From the NCBI GenBank assembly GCA_964023205.1, contig OZ026851.1:8659637-8723636 (forward strand): a DNA stretch of 64,000 nt, in the 5' to 3' direction. The notes under the pieces are model-generated. The model did no database searches and was not told where the DNA came from. It saw only the letters and a list, made by a program, of their open reading frames with translations. Position 1 is the first letter of the stretch. Each line of letters starts with the position of its first letter. The DNA is from Lutraria lutraria. Lineage: Eukaryota; Mollusca; Bivalvia; Venerida; Mactridae. Position numbers and translations under genes: made by a program. Below are positions 37,752 through 50,083 of the stretch, piece by piece.

Positions 37752-38054
37752 AAGTACAATCTCTCCAGAGCGACCCTTTATAGAGAAACAATCTCTCCAG
37801 AGCGACCCTTTATAGAGCAACAATCTCTCCAGAGCGGCCCTTTATAGAGCAACATTCTCTCCAGAGCAGCCCTTTATAGAGCAACAATCTCTCCAGAGCA
37901 GCCCTTTATAGAGAAACAACTTCCCTTCAACAACAGTATGATTTTTTGCTCACAATACGATTGAACTATTTATTTAACCTCTCTACAGCAACAACCTCTC
38001 TTAAAAACAAACTTATGCAATTCCTAAAGTGTGTTGCTTTGGAGAGGTCATTAC
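37752..38054 (+). mobile_element. MITE2 copy with internal tandem amplification
   Basis: The left end AAGTACAATCTCTCCAGAG starts six bases after the pogo-like MITE. A 32-bp unit, caatctctccagagcgaccc plus tttatagagcaa, is repeated five times (37757-37916), so the terminal motif itself has been multiplied. The right end 'gctttggagaggtcattac' is degenerate. Confidence 0.75.
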
Positions 38055-38439
38055 ATTATTTTTGATAATATCCTTCCAAAAGACAATGATGTATTGGGGT
38101 AAATCATTGAATAGTTCTGATTACTGATCCTTGCCATTCTACAAATGACTAAAGGGAGAAAAAGACATTGGTCATTTCAGGCATAGTAGTGATATGCCTG
38201 ACAACCTGGAAATAATTAATTACCTTAAAGCCTAGGCAAAAAGCCAATGAATTCTCTTACGGTCAGTAAAACTGTCCAGATAAAGTTGAGATCTCGAACC
38301 ATTTCTCACAATTTACCAAGAAACATTTCATGGCTGATGACATTTCATTAACTGATTTCAGCTTCCATTGTTTTTTCTTGCCAACTTTCCAGTTTTAAGG
38401 ACAAAAGAGAGCATTCACTTCAGAGTTAAGCCATCCTTA

Positions 38440-39066
38440 AATAAATTGTTTTTAGGATCAATGAATGTCCGTCGTCCATCCACAATTAGTTTGTTTACAC
38501 TCCAGCATCCACAGCTCTTAACCAATCGTGATCAACCTTGGTCACAATGTATATGGCCACTATGTCTCTGCTAAGTTTGATTATGGCCAAAATCAGACTA
38601 TAACTTCAAGAGTTACGGGCCCATATGACATAGAAAATTTGCTATATTTAGCTTGTTTACACTCGAGCACCTTCATTTATTCACCAATCTTAATAATATT
38701 TTCAGTAAACGTGTCTAACCAAAAGATCTTGGACAAGTTTGATTATGGGGGAATCGGACCAGAACTTAAAGATTATGGCCCTTGACTTTGAAGATTTGCT
38801 ATATTTCAGCTTGTTTACACTCTAGCGCCTTCATTCTTTCACCAATCATAATCCTATTTTCAGTAAATGTGTATAACCAAAGAATTTGGACAAGTCCGAT
38901 TTTGCCCATAATCAAACTTAGCCGAGACATTGTGGCCATATACATTGTGAGCAAGTTTAATCACGATCGGTTAAGAGCTGTGGATGCTAGAGTGTTAGCA
39001 AACTAATTATGGCTGGACACCTTACGCCGGACATTCATCAATCCTGATGAATCAGGTGAGCTAAAA
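38440..39066 (+). mobile_element. Tandem-monomer (pearl/HINE-like) element, three ~160-bp monomers
   Basis: TTGTTTACACT recurs at 38491, 38653 and 38811, at intervals of 162 and 158 bp. The right end 'tgatgaatcaggtgagctaaaa' shares GTGAGCTAAAA with the elements ending at 32661 and 55617. The left border is unclear. Frames here (38368-39006) are repeat by-products. Confidence 0.7.
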
Positions 39067-39111
39067 ATCAACACTGTATAACTATTGAGGACAAAGCAGT
39101 TTCCAGAAAAA

Positions 39112-39285
39112 TCAAAGTACTGCAAGTACTATTGGAAACTGAACTTATCTAGACTTGCACTGCAACATGTAACAGGAACAAGTTTATCAATTGTATAGCG
39201 AATGTAGAAAAATATAGTACTTTGGTATACATCAAAATTCATGGTCGACAAGAATGACGGCTATTTGTTAAGTTTCCAATGACAC
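39112..39285 (+). repeat. Rep3 copy
   Basis: It keeps 'tcaaagtactgcaagtact', 'ggaaactgaacttatctagacttgcactgcaacatg' and 'gtagaaaaatatagtactttgg'. The right portion is diverged. Confidence 0.65.
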
Positions 39286-41206
39286 CCAAATACCGTCATA
39301 ACTACAATGAGTTCACCATTACTGGTCATCAGTTCAACAAAGAAGGTTAGATCAGTATCAATTGACATCCTGGGAACTCAAAGAGCCAATCAACTATTGG
39401 CGTAAACTAATTCAAGTTCATTTGCTGTGAAATTAAGAATATGAATGTATATTACTAGGGAAGATTTATTTCAATATGGAGGCTGTGAGCTGTACATGAC
39501 CTTATTGTGGACTGCCAATCCATCCATTTACAGTTCAATCAATAGTTAATTGGAAATTAATGACTAATGTTGACTAATTAACTTGGATGAACTAATTGTT
39601 TAATTGTATGTTATAGATTTCAGATAAGATATCAGAATTTGAGACACAAACTCAATTTGATGGAGCCAGTAATGTCAATTAATTATCAGAAACTGGACAA
39701 TTTATGGCTGTGTACATAGTCTATAGCCTCTTCTTCAAGTCAGCATAATTTTTTAACGAGCTGACAAATATTTCCGACTAATGGGAGTTCAACAAGAAGG
39801 ATTGCAGTATTTATCAAGTCTGGAAGTAAACATCTAAATAACTTATAAGCAACCTGTGACTTTTCTGGTCAAATTTCATTATATCGCCATATAAACTGAC
39901 ACCTTATTATTTTCCTTCAACAAGTCTTCAAACATTTTTCACAGTCTTCTTCATCACACCTGATCTTGCAAGCTTTGTCCATTGAGCACAGGATGAGTGG
40001 AGACATGTGTAAACAAAACATGGGTGTGGCAAAGTTTCCTACCGGACAATCTGTCTGTAGATATAACAATGAAATTTTCTCCAGGCTCCGACTCACAATT
40101 TCAGTGGGAAAGTTACCATTCATGCAGATTAAAGAACAGGTCAGTCCTGTTAACCAAACAGCATTTAGCCCCAATACAAACATATGAGTTAATTCATAAG
40201 ACTTTTGTAGTAATATTCAGAAAATGAGAGCATTGCTCAAACAAAAACAGCATCGCCAAGTATTTCCGGCGTATCACATACAAATGTGATTTAACATGTA
40301 CAAATATGATTTCACACATGTATACAAAGAAACAGGGAACCAGACCCAAGACACTAATAAACACCTTATAAATTGATAAATGACTACATTTTTTGACTTT
40401 CCAATTTGGGCAATCATATTCAGGAAATTGTTTTCCACAAGAAAAATAGTTCTCAGGATATATAGCATGATTAGTTCTGTGATTGGCAAATAATCCACTC
40501 ACATTGATTGATAAATCACTGAGGGTAATTATTCATTGGTCAGTCAAAAATAAGCTAATGGATAGACAAACCATACAAAGTCAGAGGTCACACAAAAATC
40601 GATAATTTTTTCTAAGTTTCTCATATTTGTATTAGCAAAGTGCAAATATATTAACAGACTTACAAATATAACAGAAAACTGAGAAAACAAAAGGGTCTTA
40701 AATGTCACCTTAAAGTGAATTTTTTTTTTGACATACACCATACAAGACCACGCACTACATAAACAATAAGCAGCGAAAAATGTATGTTACAACATACCAC
40801 ATGGGCACCATTGGAAATTTATGGTCAGCGAAACCTTTTACCAAAATGTCAGCTGATTCAAAGGTATGACAAGGTGGAAATCAAGTATCTCTTTCAATCT
40901 TGGTAAAAAGCAACCTGCAAGCAAAGGCCACCAAAAGGAGAGAATTTTTACACCTTTACAGCATAACTGGCGTTTAATTGAAGGTTAGTTTTTATAAATC
41001 ATTGAAAGTGTGATATAGAGAGTCTTTGACAATATTGTAGCCATTATTCAAAGGTGGAAGTTTACTTAGCTTGATGGAAGCAACAATTTGCAAAGTTTTT
41101 TTTAAATCTTCACAGGTTTCATAATCTAGTTAAATATGTGATCATGTAGACAATTGTTTTTTAATGTGGTGAAGAGGATTGTTAATAGGACCATATAATG
41201 GATACA
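39286..41206. other. Intron 1 sequence, no accepted gene
   Basis: Around 39917-40227 three frames stay open at once, on both strands, and 40194-40502 holds two more on the minus strand. None has motifs or splice context, so this looks like locally low stop density. The rest is AT-rich without repeats I can name. Confidence 0.3.
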
Positions 41207-41208
41207 TA

Positions 41209-42101
41209 CAGTACGGTTTGGGTGATTTGTCCGAAAATCATGTTCCCCCGCACGTAATCAGCAATTTATCATCCGTATTGGTGATTTTCTTCGTGGCATC
41301 TATCTTGAAGAAAAAAACGCGAATCACTGCAATGTCGCTATTCACTGCGTTTTATGACTTTTTATCATACAGTAGTCTTTGAGCGCTAAGTATCACGGTG
41401 ATTCGTGAACGTCTAAAGCCGACTCTCAAGTAGCTAAAATGATATTTTTTGAGAATCTTAAGATAATTAAGGATTTATCACTTACTACTGTCAGCCAAGA
41501 CAGACAGAAATCCAGGCATCTGATTAAATTTTGTCAAGTTGGAAATCCCATTCTTGACGTAAGTATGTAGAAAAACCGGCTAATTGCTAAGCGAATTTGT
41601 ACACTGTGTAGCCATGTTTTACAAATGCAGCATACAGGGCGAGATTCATATGTCTATTTTTACTGTTTTATATATGCTGCGTATAGTTCCAGAATCATTA
41701 TTTAGACCGAGTTGCTTTTTCTCATTTTAACTGTGTGGCTCAGTGCTCTAATCAATAAAACCAGTCCACTGTTTACATGTAATATTATTTCACGCAATAA
41801 TATACTATTAAGTTCTCAACACTCGTTGATTATAATTTATGTCAACGTTAATTTTTCACACTTATCAGGTAACAATTTGTTCACAAAAGCGCAATTAAAT
41901 AATGTGTGAATAACACTGTTATTGACAACAAATTTTTTAGTTTTGAATAAATCCACCGCAAATTATTAGCTTTCAGTGGTGACAGTCACTGTCAATCATC
42001 GTAGCTCTGAACGCGAATGTCAAATCTTGAACGATCTACCTGTGGCTTAGCGCAATTTTAATTCTGTGGCGATTTTCGGACAAATCACCCAAACTGTACT
42101 G
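41209..42101. mobile_element. 893-bp TA-flanked DNA transposon remnant with 31-bp inverted ends
   Basis: The left end starts CAGTACGGTTTGGGTGATTT and the right end is its inverse with one mismatch over 31 bp (41209-41239 and 42071-42101). TA flanks both sides (41207-41208 and 42102-42103). Two frames of 65-67 codons inside show no DDE/D motif or helix-turn-helix that I recognise. It is therefore a non-autonomous, Tc1/mariner-type element by its ends. Confidence 0.85.
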
Positions 42102-42870
42102 TACAATAACAATGTGGTGGGGCCACAAAAAATCCCATCTTCCCAAAACATACAGTACTACCATCCCAAAGGTAAATAACAGGACAAGTGAACATGGTAA
42201 ACAACGAAATTTTACAGTGCAAACTACAAGTTGAGGTACATTCTAGACTGACTTGAGGAACGCAGCAATATTTTACTTTACACTTCCTGAAGTTGACACA
42301 CTGCGATCCTGACAATCTCAGAAATGGCAAGCGTCGGCACTTCATTTCTGGCTTTTAAATCGGGATAATACAAGTATTCCAGTATTCTGGATACTCTACT
42401 TGCTATTGCCTTATCTTAGAAGACAAAACATAATGTTCAGTTCTCATTCTTTAGCAGCAAATTAATGGACAAAAAGATCAAATAAACACTCAACAACCAT
42501 CTGAAACATTCATCTTCAAACATAATGTCTCTAAAAAAATGTTAACCACCATTTTCATTAAAGAGGCAAACACAAATTGATTGGAATTACCAAATCCATT
42601 GATACTGAAAGCTGAATAAATGGGTAACAATAAATCAACTAAAGTCTCTCCTCGAAAATAAAACATTATTTGTTCTTATTATATTTCTGAAACTAATACC
42701 ATGGTTATGTTAACATTTTTCTGATTTGGTGTGAAAAGTATTTGTTGTCACGACAATGTTCTATTTGTAGTCCATATTTTATTGTATGTTTCCATATTTG
42801 GTCCTAGAAACAATTTTCTTTACCATCATTACCATAAGAAGCATTACCAAATATTCTTGGTAACAGAATT

Positions 42871-42946
42871 CGAGGGTTCAGTGCAACAGTGTTGTAACTC
42901 GTATTGAAATAAGAACAAGTTAGGACAGTGTTGCGCTGAACCCTCG
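42871..42946. repeat. 76-bp hairpin repeat, copy B
   Basis: Same ends CGAGGG/CCCTCG, same length and the same central 19 bases as the copies at 17500 and 50008. Flanking bases AATT and AGAT do not match, so no target duplication is visible here. Confidence 0.8.
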
Positions 42947-43055
42947 AGATAATAGCATGACTTACAATTAATCTTTCGTTTGATGTTTTTAGTATCAGTA
43001 CATTGATCGGATTCTTATCAATATCATCAAAAACTACACGCTTTAATTAACAATA

Positions 43056-43459
43056 AAGGTACTCATGGAAGCTGAACTTACGTAGACGGAATGGGAACCA
43101 GTTTAACAATTGCATGGTGGATGTAGAAAACATAGTTACAGTACAATCTCTATAGAGCAACACCCTGTGGGAGCTGCAAATATTGGCTGTTGTTTAGAGG
43201 TTGTCGCTCTACGGAGGTTAAATTATAATAAATATCAGCTTAGGCAATTTTCAAGGTGTTGTTATAGAGAGGTTGTTGCTCTACAGAGGTTAAATTATAA
43301 TAAATATCAGCTTAGGCAATTTTCAAGGTGTTGTTATAGAGGTTGTTGCTCTACAGAGGGCCATTCTGGAGAGGTTGTACTGTACTTAAGATTCACATAA
43401 AAATACACGGGCGCTGAGCGATCCAGTGACGGCTATGAAAAGCTGAACTATCATTCAGC
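43056..43459 (+). repeat. Rep3 copy split by a MITE2 insertion
   Basis: The left half (43056-43138) runs from 'ggtactcatggaagctgaactta' to 'gatgtagaaaacatagtta'. The right half resumes at 43383 with 'tacttaagattcacataaaaat' and ends 'ggctatgaaaagctgaactatcattcag'. Removing the insertion and one TA restores the spacing seen in other copies. Confidence 0.75.
43139..43382 (-). mobile_element. MITE2 copy nested in Rep3, with 72-bp internal duplication
   Basis: Ends CAGTACAATCTC and GAGAGGTTGTACTG are complete, and TA flanks both sides (43137-43138 and 43383-43384). A 72-bp unit containing 'ggttaaattataataaat' occurs twice almost without change, which creates a 96-codon repeat frame that is not a gene. 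Confidence 0.85.
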
Positions 43460-44029
43460 TTCCAAAATCGGTTATAAGTTTGCACACAGACACAAATATA
43501 ATTCTCTTGTAGACTGCAAAACTTCAACAACTACAAAATTTCAAAAGCTGTAAATTCATATGAAACATCGAGGAATGATGAGGAATTTTTTTAAGGGAAA
43601 TAGTGAAATAGAAAATAAGATGGGAGTCTTATACAGCAACTTGCTCATAACACAAATTTAACATGATTTCTGGAAGGTTTGGAGAAGCAAAAACCTCTTA
43701 ATACAATGGCCATGCTAAGTAATAAATGTTATCTTTAATTAAGTTATCATTCAACAAGCTCGCAACATATTACATGCAAAATTCTAAATTATCTGCAATG
43801 CAACTCAGTGTTAAAACTGATCGAAGGCAGAACATGGAAACCAATAAAATCAAGTAAGAAAACTGCAGTCATTTCCAATAGACATGATCAAGAGAAGATT
43901 ATACCTTGTAAACACAAAAATATTGCGAACCAATCGTTTACAAAAAGGAATCTTTCTTGTTCTAGCAATCTGTTAGTTTTGCGTTTTTTTTACTGATAAA
44001 AGTCAAGTAATGCTTATATCAAGATAAAC

Positions 44030-44335
44030 AAAGAGTTCCATGTCACAAAATACGCCCGTTAAAATTTGCTTTTCAAAGCATCAAGGGCCATAACTCAGAA
44101 GTGCCCGGGCCAATTGGGCTGGTTATCAAACTTGACCGAGGTCTTATAGCCATAAACATTTCCATTAAGTGTGGTGAGGATCCGAATAAACTGTTTGAAA
44201 AAGAGAGCAGACACCGTTGTGTACGCCACCAGAACCATGACATTGTGTGTTGCCATAATAAGACCTTTGTGGACACTGCCCGCCGGCCACCCATGGGTGT
44301 TCCATATTATATGAACCGTTTTTCAAGCTGAAAGG
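44030..44335 (+). repeat. Dispersed repeat ('ccataactcagaagtg' family), copy 1
   Basis: Strong similarity to 59527-59790 over 'tcaaagcatcaagggccataactcagaagtg', 'ccaattgggctggttatcaaact' and 'gtgaggatccgaataaa', ending 'cattgtgtgttgccataataagacc'. Possibly one monomer of a pearl-like element. The overlapping frames on both strands are by-products. Confidence 0.7.
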
Positions 44336-44989
44336 GTTTAAACAAGTTAAATAGGTCCGACCTCACACTTAAAATCTTAGTGCAAATCTGAGTTTTAACA
44401 GGATTATAAAAGCTAAGACTACAGCTTTCGGAGGTAAATGGTGCAATATAGCAATGAATACAAGACCTTACAGCAACAAAAGACTATCTGGAAATGGAGC
44501 CAAAATGACTTGTTCTTATCAATGTCGGTATTTGACAGCATTAATACACATTCAGATGTGGTTTCACAACAAGCCACTATGAAATGGCCATCTTCAATCA
44601 TGAATGAGACATTTTTGCAAGATTAAACATATTCCCCTGAGACCAGAGTTCTCAGAATAAAATCAGACCACAAGTCTCAAGTATTACATTATAAAAAACA
44701 TTTCTCTCCCTGTAATGAAATAAGCCCAAAATATATCATAGCTTCTGTGGGAGGAGAGCTTCAATTTTCAAGTTTTTGGTCCCCAGATTTTTATTTGATT
44801 CATCCATGTTTATCACATCAAATAATGTTTAGGCCATGAATTGTTATTTCAGACCTGCTGACTAATTATTTGGCAGGAAATTGAAACTCATTTTAGTTTC
44901 TTTTCCAATATTGTAAATTCATCAATTATTTGGCACAAACTTTAAATATCTTGAGTATTTAACTAAAGAAATGAATGCTTAATTAAAAT

Positions 44990-45172
44990 GTGCGCTGGAA
45001 AATGAACGATAGTTCATCTTGCTATAGCTTTCACTTGGTCAGCATGCATACATTTTGATGTAGGCCAAAGTACAATGTTTTTCTACATCCACCATGTAAT
45101 TATTATACTGGTTCCTGTTTCCTGTTGCAGTGCAATCCTATGTAAGTTCAGTTTCCATGAGTACTCTCAGGA
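44990..45172 (-). repeat. Rep3 copy (minus)
   Basis: Inverted relative to 34111. It contains 'ctacatccaccatgtaattat', 'gttgcagtgcaatcctatgtaagttcagtttccatgagtact'. Confidence 0.7.
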
Positions 45173-45629
45173 CTTTTATTTATTTGGTAGTTAAATTCTT
45201 TATGTTTAGTTGTTTCCATGGACATGTCAGAGCCAATCAAATTGCCAGTCTTTTTCTCTGGAAACAAAACCAGTCTGTGTAAGAAATGTCAGGAATGACT
45301 GAATGCCAATCACTATATTAGCGCCATATGAACTTTGGACTGCCAAAAGATTAACAAAGGGAAACAACTCAACTTTGAAAACAGAAAATCTTTGTATGGC
45401 AATAAAAATAAAGTAGATAATAATATATATATTTGTGTATAATATAATATGTTTGTTTCATTTGGAAAATATGAAAATCAATTAATTACCATTAATATGC
45501 AATACCGCTATAATGAACTTAATTATTGCAGTATATATTAACTGTAAAACAAACACAATTATAGATATTTAATATCTTTTTATACAGAAATATAAAGATT
45601 TTCCCCCACTTTTTACAACACTTGTACAG

Positions 45630-45960
45630 ATGGAAATCAGCAATTATGATATGCTGCAGAGATGGGAACCAACCACAAATACAGATGGTAATGGAACTTT
45701 AACTCAGAGACTGGAACCAGGAATGAATATGATGCAGAAATGGGAACCAACCAGAAATTATATGTACAGATGGTACCGATCTTAAAAACAGAGACAGAAA
45801 CATGGGCAATGAATATGATGTAAAAATCGGAACCAACCAGAAATTATATGTACAGATGGTAAATGCATGATCTTGAACCAGCAATGAATAATGCAGAGAT
45901 GGGAACCATCCAAAGGGCTGGGAATGTTGTGATGCTGGTACTGACAGGAAGAGTATGCTA
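45630..45960. repeat. Tandem repeat of ~100-bp units
   Basis: Three diverged units contain 'gatgcagaaatgggaaccaaccagaaatt' and 'atatgtacagatggta'. Two minus-strand frames follow the repeat and are not genes. Confidence 0.7.
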
Positions 45961-46374
45961 ACAATGTCTGATTGAATGTAATATTGAGAGGATTGACATA
46001 AAGTAAGGCTTACAGTTGTCAGATCCTATATAGTGCGTGTCAGAGTTTACCATCAGACCATAGCATACACTGTCAAATATTCTCCAAGTACAGACATCAA
46101 ATCTCAGCTATTTTCTTAACAGATTATTCAGATGAGCTGCCAATTGTTTCTATTTTGGCAAAAGAATGCTCCAAAATACTGGTAATAAATGATTGATAAA
46201 ACTTGTAGTTATTCAAACAATAACCCTGACTTTATAAATGTTTCCTTTGTCTTACAAGTATTAAGACACATGTAACATAATGATCCAGGGAGTTATTGTC
46301 AATTAAGCATAAGTGCTACATAAGCAAATGAAAATCTTACAGAACAAGTCTTAAATCAAGTTATCAAATAACTA

Positions 46375-46566
46375 CAGTGCAAACTCTCCAAAGCAACATC
46401 CTTTGGGTAGCAAAATTATGTTGTTGTTTTTGTTGAGAGGTTGTTGACAGGTTGTTGCTCTGGAGAGATTGAATTAATTATTTATATCGTACAGTGGGCA
46501 AATATCATGCTGTTGTTGAAGGGAGGTTGTTGCTCAAGAGATGGCCGCTCTGGAGAGGTTGTTCTG
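46375..46566 (+). mobile_element. MITE2 copy
   Basis: The left end is CAGTGCAAACTCTCC and the right end CTGGAGAGGTTGTTCTG. TA flanks both sides (46373-46374 and 46567-46568). 192 bp, non-coding. Confidence 0.8.
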
Positions 46567-46799
46567 TAGTTGTTTATATTTTAACATAATCTCAATAATA
46601 TGACCACCTTTGATCAGATAAGGCGGTCTTAATAATGGAGTGGTGTATTCATCAAGGTAAATTGATAGTGAACCATATGCATGAAAATAACTGATATTGA
46701 GATGTTTGCTAATTGAAGTTTTACTTTATATCATAATTTTACAGTCACATCATTTAGCACCAACAATTAGTGTGTCATTGTTAAAGGAAAACCCTGCAT

Positions 46800-47165
46800 G
46801 CTTATACCTGGATGAAACCATCAGCCCTCTGTAAGCAAGCTTTTTTCCTCACATGAGAAAGTTGATCTCCATAGGGATATGTGTTTGTTTTTGATTATTT
46901 CAAGTTTTACACCCCTTTTCAGAAGTCAGAGTCATATGAGGCTAACAGTTCACCTAACCATCGTTCCTGGAAAGAACCAGTACTAGACTCCCATCCTCTG
47001 TAAGCAACTGCCTACTTTCTCACATAAAGAGACATGGTCGGTAGCGGGGCTCAAACCCACAACCCTCTATCAGTGAGAGGTTATAGTGATTTGAAGTCAG
47101 TGATCCAAAAGGATAAGAAGAATTCGCAGCAGTGAGGGGCTAGTGATAACTAGTCAGAGACCACT
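46800..47165 (-). mobile_element. tRNA-derived SINE (minus)
   Basis: The right part, read on the minus strand, has 'aacctctcactgatagagg' then GTGGGTTTGAGCCCC, a box-B-like T-arm. The same block occurs at 54345-54455. The body has 'cagttcacctaaccatcgttcctgg' and 'ccatcctctgtaagcaactgcc'. The head is partly degraded. Confidence 0.65.
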
Positions 47166-50007
47166 ACATTATACCACTGTCAGGCAGTGCTCCAGTTTTA
47201 TATAGAGAACTAATAGATTCTACTTACACACATAATATGTCTCCCCATTATTGGCAACCATTTTCTTCATCATTCTGCAACTTCTCACGTATAACGTTAT
47301 ATTTATAAGAAAATTAATATTCCACTTTTGTCAAGCTTTTACAAATGCGTACACAATTACTGCTTCCTGAGAATTGATGTGTGTTATTGAATACATCAAA
47401 TCTTCATTAAGTCATATTTCTAAGCAAACAAGAAATTAAAAACCGTCAAACTTGCGATAATTTGTTATTGTTAAAATTTCTAAATCACACTTTTTCTCCA
47501 GAAACAGAGATCAATTCTTGGAAGGATTAGCAATGTCTTAAAAAACATATAACCTCAATATTCAGTCAATATTAGAATCTTCTATCACAGCTTAATGTAC
47601 ATGTTTTAATTATGTCCGTTATTTATAAGCACAACAACTAATTGAAGTAAATTAGAATGTCGTTAACACTGTTAGCTTAAAGTCAAATTCACATATGTTA
47701 CAAGTTGAATGATGAAATATGCAGATTCATATTCCTGTAAACACAACATTCACAGACTAGCACTTTATCCTAACTTCTCAACATTGTCAACAAATACAAA
47801 CTTTAAAAAAAAACTATGTTAATTGATACGGTCAGTGCTTTCTTAATTAATAAGTTGAAACAGTTACCTAGTATTGTATCACTGACAAGACAAGGTTGAT
47901 ATTGAAATATGCTGTCACATACAGAATATGTATACTCATAACAACAGTCAGCAGGTTGTCAAGTGTTCGTATCAATTTACATCTATTTATTTCTAGCAAG
48001 ATGTGATAATTAAATGTATACATAGCTTACGTATTTAACCATCCTGAAATTAACACTACTAACAGACCAGTCGCACATTCATAACATCATACAATGTTTG
48101 AAAATAACATATTTTTCCTTCACTTTCAGGTGTAAATCTAACTGTCATGATTATCTTAAAGAAAAGTATAAGAGGAAAGAAATTCTTAACAGATTTATAG
48201 AAATTTTTTTTTGACAAATCCATAAATTTTAAATCCCATCATAAATCAATTATTCAATTATTGAAATGTTATAAAAAATAGGAAATATTAAGCATTCAAC
48301 CTTAAAATATTGTTTACAGTAATGGGACCAACAGAGAAATTTTCCTGCTCAAAATTAATTAGTGTAATTTTTATTTTTCCCCCTCGTTATTCCAGCTTTT
48401 AGTTTCAGAGCAAGCATATAATGTTAAGACAAAAATGCAACAAATCCACCCATTGTTCAAAATTTAGGTCTTTTTAAAAACCGCCTAATTAGGCTTTTTA
48501 AAAAATTTATCAATAAATAAGTTGCAAAAAAATCACAGCGTAACATAAAATCCATCATAATACCACAAAATGCAGCTACAAAATCCTGTAAAAGCACTGA
48601 TAAAATATAACATTGAAAATATCCCTAAGGCAGGACTTGACAAGAAAGTATTCTAATTACTATGGTAACCTCACACAGAGAATCCAGAACTCTAACTGAG
48701 TATTGCCACTAAGTTGAATCTAAAATTCCTGGCATTAACAATAAAAGAACTATAAGAGATGCTACAATCACTATAGCGATATTTGACAATGAAATGTGAA
48801 CTACACTGACAATAAATTCTATAGCGTTATAATCCTTGTAAAATAATACAGCGACAGATTCACTACTTAAATGGTATTTGTTCTGTTGACACAGACTGCT
48901 GGTGTGTCATTATAAATGTTGTAAGCTTTATCTGAAATGATGTTCATTATAATTACAAGATAAGAATTAAATATGGCTGATGACAATCACATTTCATGAC
49001 AACATATTCTAGAATCAAGATACCAGTACCCCTTTGAATAGATTTCTTGAAAAGATGACTTTTTCTTGTAATTTTCATGAATAGTTCATGAAGGATGCCT
49101 ATGAACTATTTGACAGGGGTAAGCAACAAAAACTTGTTCTTAAAAAATTCCTATAATTATCAAAATGGCTTTATCAGTGCAACAATTTGTACTGCTTTTT
49201 TCTTGTAACTATCAAAATGGCTGACTTAAGTTATCTATCACCGATTATCATATTTTAATAAAGTTAAGATAATCTAACACGATGATGATTGCATAATTAT
49301 TAAAGGGGACAGGGTAATGCCAGCCTATACTATAATAATCAAAATTACTGATTCAAACAATGTGACATTAATGAGTGATTTTCGTTAAAACTCTCTAAGG
49401 TATAACACCAATCTTGCCTTTCCAATGTATGGCTTACATTTAATAATAATTTTTTTTTTTTTTCGATATGTATTGATCAATGACCTTTACTGTGTTATTT
49501 TGATTAAAACTAATTATCTAATAGATTCAATGTATCATAACCAATTGATAATTACATGTTCAACAATTTTGACTTTTATTTCATCAAACCATAGTCAAGT
49601 GTTTATTTAGTTTAAGTTTTTTTCTAAGATTGGATTTATAGCAGGGAAAAATACATCAACCAGCAGTTGTAATTCCACTACCTTCATTTAAACAGGAAAA
49701 TTTGAATAACCATGTACCATATAAGAAGTCCACAATATCAAAATATATGTTAAAATACTGTAGATAGCTTGGATTTATGACTCAAATCTTGTCATTATAG
49801 AGCAAAAATAACACATTCCTCACATAGAACAATGCCACTGATATATTTTAATATCATTCAAGAGCAATCTCCTTCAGTGAGAATTAATAGACAATTAAAG
49901 TTAATAGATACAATAATTTTCAGTTAAAACTTGCCCTTCAGCCACGCACAGCTTTTAAATACAAAAATAATTCCTCTGATTACCTCGCATGCACAAAAAC
50001 AACATTT
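47166..50007. other. Intron 1 sequence, nothing recognised
   Basis: Nearly 3 kb of AT-rich sequence with no coding frame, no clear repeats and no inverted ends by eye, the longest repeat-poor stretch in the window. Confidence 0.4.
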
Positions 50008-50083
50008 TGAGGGTTCAGCGCAACATTGTCGTAACTCATATTGAAATAAGAACAAGTTATGACAGTATTGCACTAAACCCTCG
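50008..50083. repeat. 76-bp hairpin repeat, copy C
   Basis: Same length and central 19 bases as copies A and B. The left end is TGAGGG instead of CGAGGG. ATTT flanks both sides (50004-50007 and 50084-50087). Confidence 0.8.

Noticed and set aside
38368..39006. Series of overlapping plus-strand frames that look like one protein with repeats
   Set aside because: They coincide with the ~160-bp tandem monomers; frames shift between monomers and the DNA has the ends of a non-coding element.
39917..40227. Cys-rich minus-strand frame and two overlapping plus-strand frames
   Set aside because: Three frames open at once suggests low stop density rather than coding; no splice sites or motif support any of them.
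43110..43400. 96-codon plus-strand open frame with an internal protein repeat
   Set aside because: It lies over the MITE2 element with a 72-bp internal duplication; the repeat in the peptide simply mirrors the DNA duplication.
44073..44331. Overlapping open frames on both strands
   Set aside because: The same sequence recurs at 59527-59790 with broken frames, so it is a dispersed repeat.
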